Shown piece after piece: positions 6,312-15,328 of a stretch of DNA of 64,000 nt (positions within the stretch are counted from its first letter, which is position 1; every line of letters begins with the position of its first letter). The notes below the pieces were generated by a model. It made no database searches, had not been told where the DNA came from, and saw only the letters and a list, made by a program, of their open reading frames with translations. The DNA comes from Lentibacillus sp. CBA3610. GTDB taxonomy: Bacteria; Bacillota; Bacilli; Bacillales; Amphibacillaceae. The translations under genes and the position numbers were made by a program. Location: the NCBI RefSeq assembly GCF_013373365.1, contig NZ_CP035925.1, positions 1,426,001 through 1,490,000 on the forward strand, given 5' to 3'.

Positions 6312-8513
6312 CTAATCCCAAAAACCATCACCGGATACTCTTTGTTTTGAGGTCACCTTATTTGGGTTACTTTGTTCAGCCGCGTCTTTTTCTTCTTTAC
6401 GTGTCTGTTGGGCTGGCTCGGTGACAATTTCCTTTCGATTCTTTGCTTGGCTGGCTGGTAATGATTCCACCTCGTCATGCGTGTTAATCTCAGGTTGTTT
6501 TGTACTTTCTGACTGCTTGAGTATCGGTTCTTCAGCTGCATTGTCCTCCGATTCATTTGAAACCGTTTCTGCTGGCATTGGTTCTGTTGCTCGTGCTTCC
6601 AATGCAGCATCTCTTATTGGCTGGTAATCTTTGTTCTGAGATTTGGATGCTGCAGCACGTTTTAGCTGTCGAATAGTCCCAGTACCGGCTTTTCTCATAA
6701 GATTGTTCACCTTATATGACAGATTTTTCGTCTCCCACGCTTTCTTTTCTTTCCAATCAGCCGGTACGAGATTCCCTCTTGCCAGGGATGGTTTCTGCAT
6801 GGCCGCTTCATACATAACTTTATGAATAAAACTGTATTTCGGCAGATTATCCATAATATCCGTCGGATCAAACCGGTATTCCTCTGATTCCGTATCCCGA
6901 TACGAATGCGGGAACAGATTCGGCATAAATATCCGATGTTTGTATGTTGACTGCCTTAACATGATTTTGTCCTTGCCGAATTCATCCGCAAATTCCCGGG
7001 CATCCTGATAACCAATTCCGTTAAAGCATAATTTGTTCCGGCAGTTGGTCATAATCGCCTGCTTCATGGCACGGGGGCTGATATCACCCGCTTCCACTTC
7101 CAATTGGCCGAGTGATTGTGACGCCAATACACTCGAAACCTTATAAGATGCTGCAAGCGATAGAAATATTTCCACCTGCGGGTTGATGTAACGCTTATAC
7201 TCATCTATCACCATGAAATGCGGTGTCCGTGTGTCTTCCGTTCCCGGTCTACGAAAGGTGCCATTTTGCAAATGCATTATTAGGAACTGTCCAAATGCAT
7301 CGCCAGCTTTTTTAAGGGTGCCGAGGGCAGTATTAACAATTAAAACACCATCGTTAGCAAAATGTTCATCGACTTCCAGATCGCTTTTGCCGGACATGAT
7401 GTTTTTCAGCAGTTCATTACTGGTGATATTCTCCAATTGCGCCCGCAGGCCGATGACAAACTGTTTGTATTTCTCAGCCATGCTGCCGAGCAGCTCGTGC
7501 TCGATTGAGTGAACGAGGTCGGTTTCCCCGTCACGCTGTCGCAGTTCACTCGTTCGTTTCTGCAGAAGTTCCAGATCCCTCAGTGTTTCCAGCACTTCCA
7601 TCAGATCCACATCGTCCCCTTTGAGCTCTTTAAGAAGCCGTGTGACGTTACGGGCGGCCAGTTCCTGCACATTGGCAAAGAATGCATCCTGTTTGCCGAA
7701 TAAACCGCGCAGAACAATGACGGTTCCTTCCACCACGTCTTCCACATTGCCTTCCATCGGATTGAATTTATCGGTATCCGGGCTGGTGGGGTCAATGTAG
7801 ATGTAGGGAATAGCCATTTCATCACAGAATTCCTTCACTTTCTCAGCAAATTCACCTTTGGGTTCAACGACTGATAAGCCGAGTTTCTTCCCCTGCTTCT
7901 TTTGCATCAGCAGCTGATATATCATCGGCTCCAGGACGGATGCGGTTTTGCCTGAACGAGTGGCGCCGACCACCAGCATATGGGTGAACATGTCTTTGCC
8001 TTTCCAGACGATCGGCACATCGCTGTGTTCAAGCGAGTTGCCCAGCACCGTCACAATCTCATCGCTCTTTTTGCTTTTTGACTGCTTCAAGTCTTTTTTA
8101 TATTCCGTATACCCTTCTTCAGGCTGTTCCGTGATGCGTTGATTCCCCCTCTTTTTGCGATAAGCGGATTCCGCCCGCATGACCATAATGTTCAAATAGA
8201 TGCCAAGCACGCCAAATAAGATGAGTATCAATTGCATCATAAATTCCCTTGTCACCATCTGTTCCCATTGCCAAAGTTCAAATGCAAGGCTTCCCAGCGT
8301 TAAGACCATAAACAATGTGATGGTAAACGCCATAAGCCGGTTCGCTTTGGCTGGCTTTATCTTTTTAACCAAGCGCGTCAGAAAATAAAGCCCTACAACA
8401 ATGCCCCCTGCCGTTACAATCAGCAGCGGGGCCGGGATGAAAACCTCCTGGAACATGAGTATAAAACCGCTCACGGCCAGGACGAAGCCTAGAAAGGCTA
8501 TTGTCATAAGCAT
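6312..8513 (-). CDS. VirD4/TraG-type type IV coupling protein ATPase
   Basis: About 733 residues. The ATG at 8513 is preferred over a GTG three codons upstream because AGAGGTGA sits at proper spacing. Four hydrophobic segments in the first 115 residues anchor it in the membrane. Walker A is GATRSGKT near residue 190, and the Walker B region reads H-F-M-V-I-D-E-Y near 430, followed by an all-alpha-type insert. The last 130 residues are an acidic, Q/E-rich tail. It should recruit the relaxase-DNA complex and drive it into the transfer channel. It is distinct from the TcpA/FtsK-type coupling proteins of Tn916 and ICEBs1, so this is a VirD4-type system combined with Tcp-like channel proteins. Confidence 0.9.
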   Translation of the reverse strand: MLMTIAFLGFVLAVSGFILMFQEVFIPAPLLIVTAGGIVVGLYFLTRLVKKIKPAKANRLMAFTITLFMVLTLGSLAFELWQWEQMVTREFMMQLILILFGVLGIYLNIMVMRAESAYRKKRGNQRITEQPEEGYTEYKKDLKQSKSKKSDEIVTVLGNSLEHSDVPIVWKGKDMFTHMLVVGATRSGKTASVLEPMIYQLLMQKKQGKKLGLSVVEPKGEFAEKVKEFCDEMAIPYIYIDPTSPDTDKFNPMEGNVEDVVEGTVIVLRGLFGKQDAFFANVQELAARNVTRLLKELKGDDVDLMEVLETLRDLELLQKRTSELRQRDGETDLVHSIEHELLGSMAEKYKQFVIGLRAQLENITSNELLKNIMSGKSDLEVDEHFANDGVLIVNTALGTLKKAGDAFGQFLIMHLQNGTFRRPGTEDTRTPHFMVIDEYKRYINPQVEIFLSLAASYKVSSVLASQSLGQLEVEAGDISPRAMKQAIMTNCRNKLCFNGIGYQDAREFADEFGKDKIMLRQSTYKHRIFMPNLFPHSYRDTESEEYRFDPTDIMDNLPKYSFIHKVMYEAAMQKPSLARGNLVPADWKEKKAWETKNLSYKVNNLMRKAGTGTIRQLKRAAASKSQNKDYQPIRDAALEARATEPMPAETVSNESEDNAAEEPILKQSESTKQPEINTHDEVESLPASQAKNRKEIVTEPAQQTRKEEKDAAEQSNPNKVTSKQRVSGDGFWD

Positions 8514-8648
8514 GCGTATCACCTCTCTTAAACTAATTCATGTAACGATCGTCTAAAACCAGTGCTTCCTCGTTCGTTAAAATTAATAACTTTTGAATTA
8601 TACACATTTTTCACACTTCTCCACATTCGATTGTGGATAGGATTTTTC

Positions 8649-8876
8649 TTATTCATCAGGACGTTTATGGCGTTTCAGATTCTCGACGGATAATACATAA
8701 GCCATTTCATCCGCCATCAGAGTCTTCATGGTACGGAGTATACGTTGCTGAATTTTGGGCCGGAATGTTGCCAGCTCATAATTCAGCGATTGTTCGGAAT
8801 GTGTAAGGCTTGTAATGGTTTTTAGCTCCGGCATGATGTCATATGTCGGATAACCATTATGTTCTTCTGCTATCAT
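8649..8876 (-). CDS. small conserved-position protein of unknown function (75 aa)
   Basis: 75 residues, with its ATG overlapping the stop of the upstream gene as ATGA, which implies translational coupling. The sequence is mixed charged and helical, ending in K-R-H-K-R-P-D-E; no cysteines, no membrane segment and no family recognised. Its tight coupling to the Replication-Relaxation gene suggests an accessory factor for that protein, perhaps an oriT-binding partner. That is inference from position only. The 135 bases downstream before the coupling protein contain an A/T-rich stretch and nothing else I can support. Confidence 0.6.
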   Translation of the reverse strand: MIAEEHNGYPTYDIMPELKTITSLTHSEQSLNYELATFRPKIQQRILRTMKTLMADEMAYVLSVENLKRHKRPDE

Positions 8877-9970
8877 GTGTGAGCCTCCCTTTCATTGGAT
8901 TTGGTAAAGGCGCGGTGCATAAAGTCTGTGCTGACGTCTAAAAATTCAACGTGATGAACATGCTCCAGCAGTTCTTCGTGTTTTGGGCGCAATCCCGGGT
9001 GTGTTAAAATAAGCACCTTGCGTCCATCCCGCTCATACCGGTCTTTACGGTATTGCAGAATGTGTTTGATTTTGACGACATCGGTATCCAGCAGATTGAT
9101 AAAGTACATATCCTCACCCTGGTACTGCACAATTTGATCAAAACCATCCGGGTGGCGTCTGTTCTCCGAATTTGTATGCTCAGGTAAAAATCTCAGGTTC
9201 AATTGACTTGCCAGTTCCTTTTCCAGCGCTGTTTCGCTCGCACCGAACGTTAAGAGATAATCAATGCCGAACGTCTGCGGAAAGATTTTGAGGCTTTCGC
9301 ACTCCCGGATGACCCGGCTGTCCATCAAACGGTTCACAACCTGATCATAGCTATCCTGCCCTCTGGCAAAGAAGGCATAGGCGTCAAAATGGCGCTGGCC
9401 GTTTTTCGTTGTGACATCGGATTGGTGCTGATCCATTTCCCGGATGATTTTCGCCAGGTTTTTTGCCGACGTGCTGTGCATGAACGTGTAAATCGTGAAG
9501 GCTGGACCTTCTGGGCTTGTGATGATGCCCTGCACGTTGCTGGAACGGTTCAGGTTATATTGCCGTTTGACATCCCGGCTGTCCTGCACCGTCCATCCTG
9601 CCTGTTCGAGTTTGACGAGAATGTTGTTGGTCGATAGGACAAACGGCAGATGGAAGCGTCTTACACGCAAGTCGTCCGCCCGACGCTCAACAGGATAGCC
9701 CTGCTTCCGCAAGCAGGCTATGCCGGTCTCGCTGATACGGTGGTAGTTTCCCTGCCGGCTTTGGCTCTTGATATAGCCGCGTATCGGTTCCGACTTAATG
9801 TAGCCGGTATTGCGCAATAGGTTGAGCTTGCGATAAGTGTACGGCATCGTCATGTCATGAAATTCGCAGATCTGTTCGGTGCTCAGTGCCCGGTAATCGT
9901 ATAAATGTTTGAGTATCTGAACGTCCAATGGCTGCAGACGTTTGATGACCTGCTTTTTGGTTTTTGCCAT
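8873..9970 (-). CDS. Replication-Relaxation family protein (candidate relaxase or oriT-binding factor)
   Basis: 365 residues from the ATG at 9970, preceded by GGCAGGTGAAAAC; the longer frame upstream has no such signal. Residues 10-95 are a clear winged helix: L-Q-P-L-D-V-Q-I-L-K-H-L, then L-S-T-E-Q-I, then Y-x-K-L-N-L-L-R-N-T-G-Y-I, and G-N-Y-H-R-I-S-E-T-G. This is the hallmark of the Replic_Relax family (PF13814) found on Gram-positive plasmids and ICEs. The C-terminal alpha/beta half carries H-P-D-G-F-D and later K-V-L-I-L-T-H-P. No HUH or tyrosine relaxase motif is seen in it or elsewhere in the window. It is therefore the best in-window candidate for the DNA-processing function, unless the true relaxase lies left of the window. 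Confidence 0.7.
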   Translation of the reverse strand: MAKTKKQVIKRLQPLDVQILKHLYDYRALSTEQICEFHDMTMPYTYRKLNLLRNTGYIKSEPIRGYIKSQSRQGNYHRISETGIACLRKQGYPVERRADDLRVRRFHLPFVLSTNNILVKLEQAGWTVQDSRDVKRQYNLNRSSNVQGIITSPEGPAFTIYTFMHSTSAKNLAKIIREMDQHQSDVTTKNGQRHFDAYAFFARGQDSYDQVVNRLMDSRVIRECESLKIFPQTFGIDYLLTFGASETALEKELASQLNLRFLPEHTNSENRRHPDGFDQIVQYQGEDMYFINLLDTDVVKIKHILQYRKDRYERDGRKVLILTHPGLRPKHEELLEHVHHVEFLDVSTDFMHRAFTKSNEREAHT

Positions 9971-10135
9971 GTTTTCACCTGCCTTTCTCAATTCGCGTGG
10001 GGGCTGTTTTGTTTCGTCATTTCTCCGTGACCTCCGCACTGCCTCAACAAAACTTCGCTTATTGGGCTATCTGAATTCAATTCGTTTCTTGTTTCCAAAA
10101 CGGGTTATCGGCCAGCTGAGGCAGAACTGCAGTCC

Positions 10136-10202
10136 ATGTATAATATCAATTAAATCGCTGAATCGAATATCAGGGATTGCAAAAATCGTGAATATTATAC
10201 AT
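10136..10202. repeat. 11-base perfect inverted repeat with 45-base centre
   Basis: ATGTATAATAT (10136-10146) is the exact reverse complement of ATATTATACAT (10192-10202). A related ATGTATAACAT lies at about 10223. The 267-base non-coding gap between the RusA-like and Replication-Relaxation genes holds this dyad plus a terminator. It could be a transfer origin, operator or promoter region for the downstream genes. Confidence 0.45.
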
Positions 10203-10226
10203 AAAAAAACACCGTTAAAACGATGT
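10203..10226 (-). terminator. intrinsic terminator after the RusA-like gene
   Basis: ACATCGTT and AACGGTGT form a short stem followed leftward by TTTTTTTAT. It lies between two genes of the leftward operon. Confidence 0.6.
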
Positions 10227-10237
10227 ATAACATTGAC

Positions 10238-10903
10238 CTATTCACCCCATAATTCTTGAAACGGCTGTTGCTGATAAAATGAGCTTGTGTCTTCCTTCCG
10301 ATACTGTTTCAATTCACACTCTAACTCGCTTCGTTTCCCTACTTCCGGTATTTTCTTCAACTGGTGTTGATGGTGTTTAAGATAGCTCAAAAAGTTAATT
10401 TTATTTTCTTCTTCCACCAGATAGACCTGAATATGGTTCCCCTTATCGTGTTGGCCTTCTTCGATGATTGAAAGCTCTTGCCAGTTATCATCTTTAACAA
10501 GGCCTGTATAGCGTATCGCATCGATAACATACTTTCGATTTCGATTATCGAGATCCCGAATAACATGATCATTGAAGAAATGTTGTATGATAAGCCCGGC
10601 ACGCCCAAACTGGTGTTGAACATCAGCATAGTTATACGATTCAAACGTAATGCGTTGATAATAGTGGCGCACCATTGCTGCATAGTCTCTGTCATTCGCT
10701 TTGTATAACGGCAGCATACCGTCATACGAGAACTGAAATACAGGATAACCATTGACCATACGTGGTGTGGCTGTTGCTAAAGGGTTACGGCTTGGCTCCT
10801 TGTTGTTGATATCTTTCGGTTTCTCTTCATACAACCGGCGCATTGTTTCTTCCTTAAACATTTCAACACTTTTAAGTAAATCCAGATAGTGTGATTTCAA
10901 CAA
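10238..10903 (-). CDS. RusA-like Holliday-junction-resolvase-fold protein
   Basis: 221 residues starting at TTG 10903, preceded by GAGGAGGTGAGACC. Residues 114-150 read H-V-I-R-D-L-D-N-R-N-R-K-Y-V-I-D-A-I and then L-V-K-D-D-N-W-Q-E-L. This matches the RusA signature in which a D-x-D-N pair, a nearby Lys and a following D-D bind metal at the junction. Flanking beta strands (I-I-Q-H-F-F and I-Q-V-Y-L-V) fit the same fold. It sits in the middle of a transfer operon, not a phage replication module, with a cluster of GTCAGAC sites just upstream. It may resolve or nick DNA at the transfer or replication origin. The match is by motif; activity is inferred. Confidence 0.55.
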   Translation of the reverse strand: MLKSHYLDLLKSVEMFKEETMRRLYEEKPKDINNKEPSRNPLATATPRMVNGYPVFQFSYDGMLPLYKANDRDYAAMVRHYYQRITFESYNYADVQHQFGRAGLIIQHFFNDHVIRDLDNRNRKYVIDAIRYTGLVKDDNWQELSIIEEGQHDKGNHIQVYLVEEENKINFLSYLKHHQHQLKKIPEVGKRSELECELKQYRKEDTSSFYQQQPFQELWGE

Positions 10904-10921
10904 GGTCTCACCTCCTCTCTA

Positions 10922-11164
10922 ATGTCAGACGTTAGTTTGCCTTTTAGAACACTGATACTGCAACATTCCAATTTCCTGTCGTCTGACATTATGGAATTCT
11001 ATAAATTATATCCATCTAACGTCCGACGCCTTACTGTAGAAAGTCTGTTACAATTATAAACACCCCCTTTTAAATACGTCTGACGTTGTTTATGACAGCG
11101 TCAGACATTCTTATTTATTAAGTCCTGTCATATCAGTAGTTTAATACTTTTTCTAACGTCAGAC
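10922..11164. repeat. six GTCAGAC-type iterated sites
   Basis: Copies of GTCAGAC flanked by A(A/T)(C/T)G or GTTAG occur at 10924-10930 (+), 10981-10987 (-), 11021-11027 (GTCCGAC, degenerate), 11078-11084 (-), 11100-11106 (+) and 11158-11164 (+). Centre spacings are about 57, 40, 57, 22 and 58 bases. They fill the 270-base gap upstream of the RusA-like gene and overlap its likely promoter region (TATAAT near 11000, leftward). This looks like a replication or transfer origin, or a centromere-like or operator array. Confidence 0.7.
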
Positions 11165-11172
11165 TTTGATGT

Positions 11173-12258
11173 TTACTGGCTGTTTCCCAAAAAGTCATTG
11201 ACATATGGCATCGGATCCACACGCTGAAAACCTCCTTTTTCTGCTTTGACATGAACTTCAAAATGCAAATGAACACCTGTGGAATGCCCTGACGTTCCCA
11301 TTTTCCCGATAACCTGGCCTGCCTTGACTTTGGTTCCCGCCGAAACACCTTTTTCCATCAAGTGAGCATAGAACGTCAGCATATGATCACCGTGTTGAAT
11401 GACAACCAGATTGCCATAGCCATCACTGTTATGCTGTGATAAAACAACTGTCCCATCTTTAAAGGCAACAATCGGCTTTCCCCGGTCATTGCCTGCCGCA
11501 ACATCAATACCACCGTGGAAATCCCTCTCGCCATTCATCGTTCTGTACCCATAATCCGACGTAAGGTTTTTTGTATGTGGAACCATCCAGGCTTTACCGT
11601 CGAGTACTTCCACACTTCCGCCATCTTTTGCTTCAAACCCGTCATTGTACAGTTGGTAGTAATGCATCACATCCTCCACATACCAATGAGCATGATTATA
11701 AGCGAACAGTGCATCCCGCAGTCCCGTATTGCCATCAATATAGCCGGACAAGTGATTAGCCGCGGCAAAAATGGCATCCTCTTTTTCCCACGGACTTGCC
11801 TTGCCATTGCCATTGGCATCCACCCCGAAACCACCGTAATCTTCAATCTTTTCAGGATCTGTTTTGATTGCTTCCGGGATGTCGATTCCTCCCAGCCCCT
11901 CACATTTGGGATAATCCCAGCCCAGCCAGCTGCAGGGCATCATCTGCATATGGCCTTGTGCATTAACCGGTGACACCATTTCAATCGAGGAAAATACCGT
12001 TTCCACACGATGTATTGAAGCAAGTAATAACCATGGGACATCGTATTCCTCTCCGGCTTCTTTATAAATTGGAATAAATTGTTCCGGTATTTCCTCTTCG
12101 GCAATTTGTGAGGGCGCATTGGAAAATGCCATTTCGTCCTCACCAAATTCAAATCCTGTAACAAACAGGAGAACAAATCCCAAAATTAGAGAAGCAATCA
12201 TACCACCAACAAGAGCTACACCAATTAGCGAGCCAAATACAAATTGTATTGCTCTCAT
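11173..12258 (-). CDS. VirB1-like bifunctional cell-wall hydrolase (SLT plus M23)
   Basis: 361 residues. One N-terminal membrane helix (about 8-36) is followed by a lytic-transglycosylase-type domain with the catalytic Glu in A-S-I-H-R-V-E-T (about residue 87) and N-A-Q-G-H-M-Q-M-M. A C-terminal M23 endopeptidase follows, with H-G-G-I-D-V (about 265-270) and H-L-H-F-E-V (about 330-335) as zinc ligands. This pairing is standard for conjugation operons of Gram-positive ICEs (compare CwlT of ICEBs1). It acts outside the membrane to open the peptidoglycan for the channel. It lies downstream of the VirB6-like and VirB8-like genes. All key residues appear intact. Confidence 0.9.
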   Translation of the reverse strand: MRAIQFVFGSLIGVALVGGMIASLILGFVLLFVTGFEFGEDEMAFSNAPSQIAEEEIPEQFIPIYKEAGEEYDVPWLLLASIHRVETVFSSIEMVSPVNAQGHMQMMPCSWLGWDYPKCEGLGGIDIPEAIKTDPEKIEDYGGFGVDANGNGKASPWEKEDAIFAAANHLSGYIDGNTGLRDALFAYNHAHWYVEDVMHYYQLYNDGFEAKDGGSVEVLDGKAWMVPHTKNLTSDYGYRTMNGERDFHGGIDVAAGNDRGKPIVAFKDGTVVLSQHNSDGYGNLVVIQHGDHMLTFYAHLMEKGVSAGTKVKAGQVIGKMGTSGHSTGVHLHFEVHVKAEKGGFQRVDPMPYVNDFLGNSQ

Positions 12259-12275
12259 AGAGGTTTACACCTCAA

Positions 12276-12968
12276 CTAAAAAGGAGCATTCAACGTATAG
12301 TTTTTTACCTTGAATGCTCCCTCCACCTTTGTTGTTTTGATGGTATAGACTTGACGCTCCACTGCCGTTTTATCGCCATTCTTATCAAAATCATATCCCT
12401 TGACCTGAACGTTCCATATTAACTGTTCTTGGCCAGGGTCATAAGGTTCATAAACATTAAGTGATGCTGCTTCTTTCTTATAGGTTGCGGCTGTTGGCCT
12501 GGGCGTTTGTTCCATTAATGCCTGATACAGGTCAGCGGTACTTAAAGGCTTTGTACTCTTCACATGTGCCATCGCCTCATCACCATTAAATGCGTATAAG
12601 TTTTTTACAAAACGCCTGGCTGTTTTGCGTGATTTTTCAATGTCTTCTTTTGAAAAATGGTCAGCATATTCACTTTCCGAGTTTTCCAGTGTCTCTGCTT
12701 TAGGCATTTCAATGTCTAAAGACCCGTGCTGTTCCACAATCGAATCTTTTTTCGTCTCTTTATTTTTATTTTCTTGGGTATATTCATCATCTGCTTCATA
12801 TTGCCGTATTGCCTGTGATTGCGACTTTCCACCCGCCAGACCAGCCTCTGGTTCTTCCGCTTTTTCTTCTTGTTTTATATGGTTACCGACAAAAATGGCA
12901 TAAATAAACAACGCAATGACAACCACCATCACGCTGTAAACAATCATATTTTTAGTTTTAGGACTCAC
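12276..12968 (-). CDS. membrane-anchored VirB8/TcpC-like candidate
   Basis: 230 residues from GTG 12968 with AGGGG upstream. One transmembrane helix at residues 8-27 is followed by a 75-residue low-complexity Q/E/K linker. The C-terminal domain of about 120 residues starts with A-R-R-F-V-K-N-L-Y-A-F-N-G-D, and this opening followed by beta strands resembles the NTF2-like fold of VirB8 and TcpC. It sits directly upstream of the wall hydrolase and downstream of the VirB6-like protein, as expected for a channel scaffold. A second TcpC-like gene (19436-20466) is present, so the two may form a heteromer. The fold assignment is by pattern only. A strong terminator overlaps its last codons. Confidence 0.55.
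   Translation of the reverse strand: MSPKTKNMIVYSVMVVVIALFIYAIFVGNHIKQEEKAEEPEAGLAGGKSQSQAIRQYEADDEYTQENKNKETKKDSIVEQHGSLDIEMPKAETLENSESEYADHFSKEDIEKSRKTARRFVKNLYAFNGDEAMAHVKSTKPLSTADLYQALMEQTPRPTAATYKKEAASLNVYEPYDPGQEQLIWNVQVKGYDFDKNGDKTAVERQVYTIKTTKVEGAFKVKNYTLNAPF
12278..12320 (-). terminator. intrinsic terminator overlapping the end of the VirB8-like gene
   Basis: GGAGCATTCAA (12283-12293) and TTGAATGCTCC (12310-12320) pair perfectly over 11 bases, followed leftward by TTTTT. It is inside the operon, before the wall-hydrolase gene. Confidence 0.75.
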
Positions 12969-13023
12969 ACCAAATTCCCCTCCATTGCATAATTAGTGGG
13001 TTACCTTAGCTGGTTTTTCCATT

Positions 13024-15288
13024 TTAATTTGATTTGTCTTCCTCAGGCGGTAGCGACGCTTCTAACGATGCTAAATCCGCTTTCTCTACATCTGATCTTG
13101 TTGTATCAAATTCCGGTCTAACTAAATCACTGCTGTACTTGTCACTCACATACATATCTGATGTGTTTTCCATCTGAGTATCTGGTTGATACTCATTCTG
13201 CTTGTTATTTTGACTGGAACTGATTGGCTCTGAAAACATATCAGAATTTGTATTTGCATTCACAGCAGTTGTGCTCTCTGACCAATCATTGGTTTCAGGA
13301 AATGACTGATTAAACTTTTCTTTTTCGGCCGTTAATTCAGCTTTTGGTTGTTCTGATTTTTGTAAGTTTGACAGGCTTTGATATTGATGTTTCAACTCCC
13401 TGTCTTCCCGTTGCTGCCGATCAGCTAATCGTGTCGCGTGATCGCCTTTTGCTTCACCATCATGTTCCCCTTGTTGCGTTATGTGGTCATGAGTGCCATC
13501 CAAATCATCTAATGAAGCATGTTCAACTTCACTCCTTTCGAAGGCATTAGGTCCGTGTGCATCACTACTGTTATTTATTACATCGGCGCGAATATTTCGA
13601 GCTTCTGCATCTGATACACGGTTCACTTGATTGGCCTCAGAGTTATCGGCAGATGATGTTTTACGTAGTGACGCCATTTGCTGTGAACGATGCGCTTTCA
13701 TGCCACTTTTGGCAATGTCACCAGCACTGCCTTCCCCCGTGGCTGCCTTTCCAACTGAACTTCCAACATTCGCACCCGCAATGGCGCCAGCACTTCCTGT
13801 TGCGGCCGCTCCAACTGCTGCTCCGGTAACGGTACCGGCCCCTTGTATCCCTTTTTTCAACGGGTTGTTAAGCTCGTCCATTCCTTCACGCAATTCCTGG
13901 ACACTTTGAGAACCGGCGGAAAAAATCTTTCTAATTCGTTTACGCAAAAGGAAAATAAGCATAAACAACACAAAATGAATTAACGCAGCTGCGATGTAAG
14001 CAACAAACGGATTGCCATTATCAGAAGCTATAAAATCAGCTTCATATAATAAATCGGATATGGCAAAAATGACTAAGGCTGTAAACGAAACAACAATTTT
14101 AAGCACCAAAGGCAAGCCCAACTCAATAAAGTAGCGCTTCACAACGTTAAACTGGCCTGGTATCGCCCCAAACAAAAGCGCAAATGGTGCAAAAATCGCG
14201 ATCAGCATAAACCAGAACTGAAAGATTAACAGCGCCAATGCCAAAAAATAAATTGGAATAGATACGATCCCATTTATCATCAAATACATTGGCGTAAAGG
14301 ATAAGCGTGTGCTGATATTATCATAGAGTAGATAGTCATTATCATAATTGGTTAATTCATTGGATATCGCTGTAAAGCGTTCTTCTGAATTTGGCTGTTC
14401 TTTTAGAATGCTGTTCACCCTGTCCACTGCTTCTTCTTCACTTCGAGCTAAATTATTTAGATTTGTTTCACCATACATCATATATAGATACGGGCGGTCA
14501 ACAAACAAAGCCCAGATGTTATCTTTCATACCATTTTTTAAGCTCTGTTCATCCAAGTTTGTCGGCGTATTTGCTTCAATGGGTTGTGAGCCGCCACCGG
14601 CATCTCTTTCTTGTGAATTTCCTGCTAATATTAAGGAACTCGCTTGTGTCGTAACCTGATTTAAGCCAGTTAGAAAGGTTGCGTAATTCGTGAACAATAA
14701 AATGGCGATTGTTAGCGCCATAATGGTTTGCAAAATGGTTCCAATTGATGCAAACATTGACCGTTTCCAAATCATAAGAAACGCTGCATAAATCACTGCA
14801 AATACAGCTGTGAACATAGCAAGGTTTCCAAACAGACCGGAATCAGAAAAATGACCGCCTCCGGTTATCCCTGTAATTTCCCCCATTATTTCATTTAACT
14901 TTTCAATAATTGTATTGATAAAATTAAAATCATAAGCGAAATCCAGGGAAAAGAGCATGAAATTGGTCATAAGAATGTTCATATCAAATGCTATATTTGC
15001 AATGTAGTTGAACATTTCGTTCATTTTCTGGGTTATTTCGTCCGAATTTAAAAACCAAAGATTACCCTTTATTCCATCAATAAAATTTTCTTCTTTAGCA
15101 AAGTCTTCAGGAACAGCATCCAAGTGATAATGAGACTTACCACCTTCTTTGAAATTACCTAATTGCTCTTCCCCTTGCTCCACTGCTTGGTCATCATCAG
15201 CATAAGTAGGCTGAGTAAACCCTGTAATGCTCAACACAACCATAATCAAAGTAATTTTTATTATCCGATTAAAGGTAAATTTACTCAT
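13024..15288 (-). CDS. VirB6/TrbL-like polytopic channel protein
   Basis: About 754 residues. A signal-peptide-like start ends at T-Y-A; then come a soluble stretch and at least six hydrophobic helices between residues 120 and 440, including W-F-M-L-I-A-I-F-A-P-F-A and the following G-A-I-P-G. A Gly/Ala-rich helix (about 470-515) leads into a 240-residue acidic cytoplasmic tail. This matches the TrbL/VirB6-type inner-membrane channel proteins of Tcp-type systems (TcpH, ICEBs1 ConG). The start is ambiguous: ATG 15288 or TTG 15294. A five-codon ORF (ATG at 15302) with a better-placed ribosome binding site ends just inside the start, so translation may be coupled. Confidence 0.85.
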   Translation of the reverse strand: MSKFTFNRIIKITLIMVVLSITGFTQPTYADDDQAVEQGEEQLGNFKEGGKSHYHLDAVPEDFAKEENFIDGIKGNLWFLNSDEITQKMNEMFNYIANIAFDMNILMTNFMLFSLDFAYDFNFINTIIEKLNEIMGEITGITGGGHFSDSGLFGNLAMFTAVFAVIYAAFLMIWKRSMFASIGTILQTIMALTIAILLFTNYATFLTGLNQVTTQASSLILAGNSQERDAGGGSQPIEANTPTNLDEQSLKNGMKDNIWALFVDRPYLYMMYGETNLNNLARSEEEAVDRVNSILKEQPNSEERFTAISNELTNYDNDYLLYDNISTRLSFTPMYLMINGIVSIPIYFLALALLIFQFWFMLIAIFAPFALLFGAIPGQFNVVKRYFIELGLPLVLKIVVSFTALVIFAISDLLYEADFIASDNGNPFVAYIAAALIHFVLFMLIFLLRKRIRKIFSAGSQSVQELREGMDELNNPLKKGIQGAGTVTGAAVGAAATGSAGAIAGANVGSSVGKAATGEGSAGDIAKSGMKAHRSQQMASLRKTSSADNSEANQVNRVSDAEARNIRADVINNSSDAHGPNAFERSEVEHASLDDLDGTHDHITQQGEHDGEAKGDHATRLADRQQREDRELKHQYQSLSNLQKSEQPKAELTAEKEKFNQSFPETNDWSESTTAVNANTNSDMFSEPISSSQNNKQNEYQPDTQMENTSDMYVSDKYSSDLVRPEFDTTRSDVEKADLASLEASLPPEEDKSN

Positions 15289-15299
15289 TTTCAAGCATA

Positions 15300-15328
15300 A
15301 AAAATAACCCCTTTAAAAAGGGATTATC
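15300..15328 (-). terminator. terminator-like hairpin directly upstream of the VirB6-like gene
   Basis: AATCCCTTT and AAAGGGGTT form a stem followed leftward by ATTTTTTAT. The right arm also supplies the GGGG ribosome binding element, so folding could affect both transcription and translation. Confidence 0.5.
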
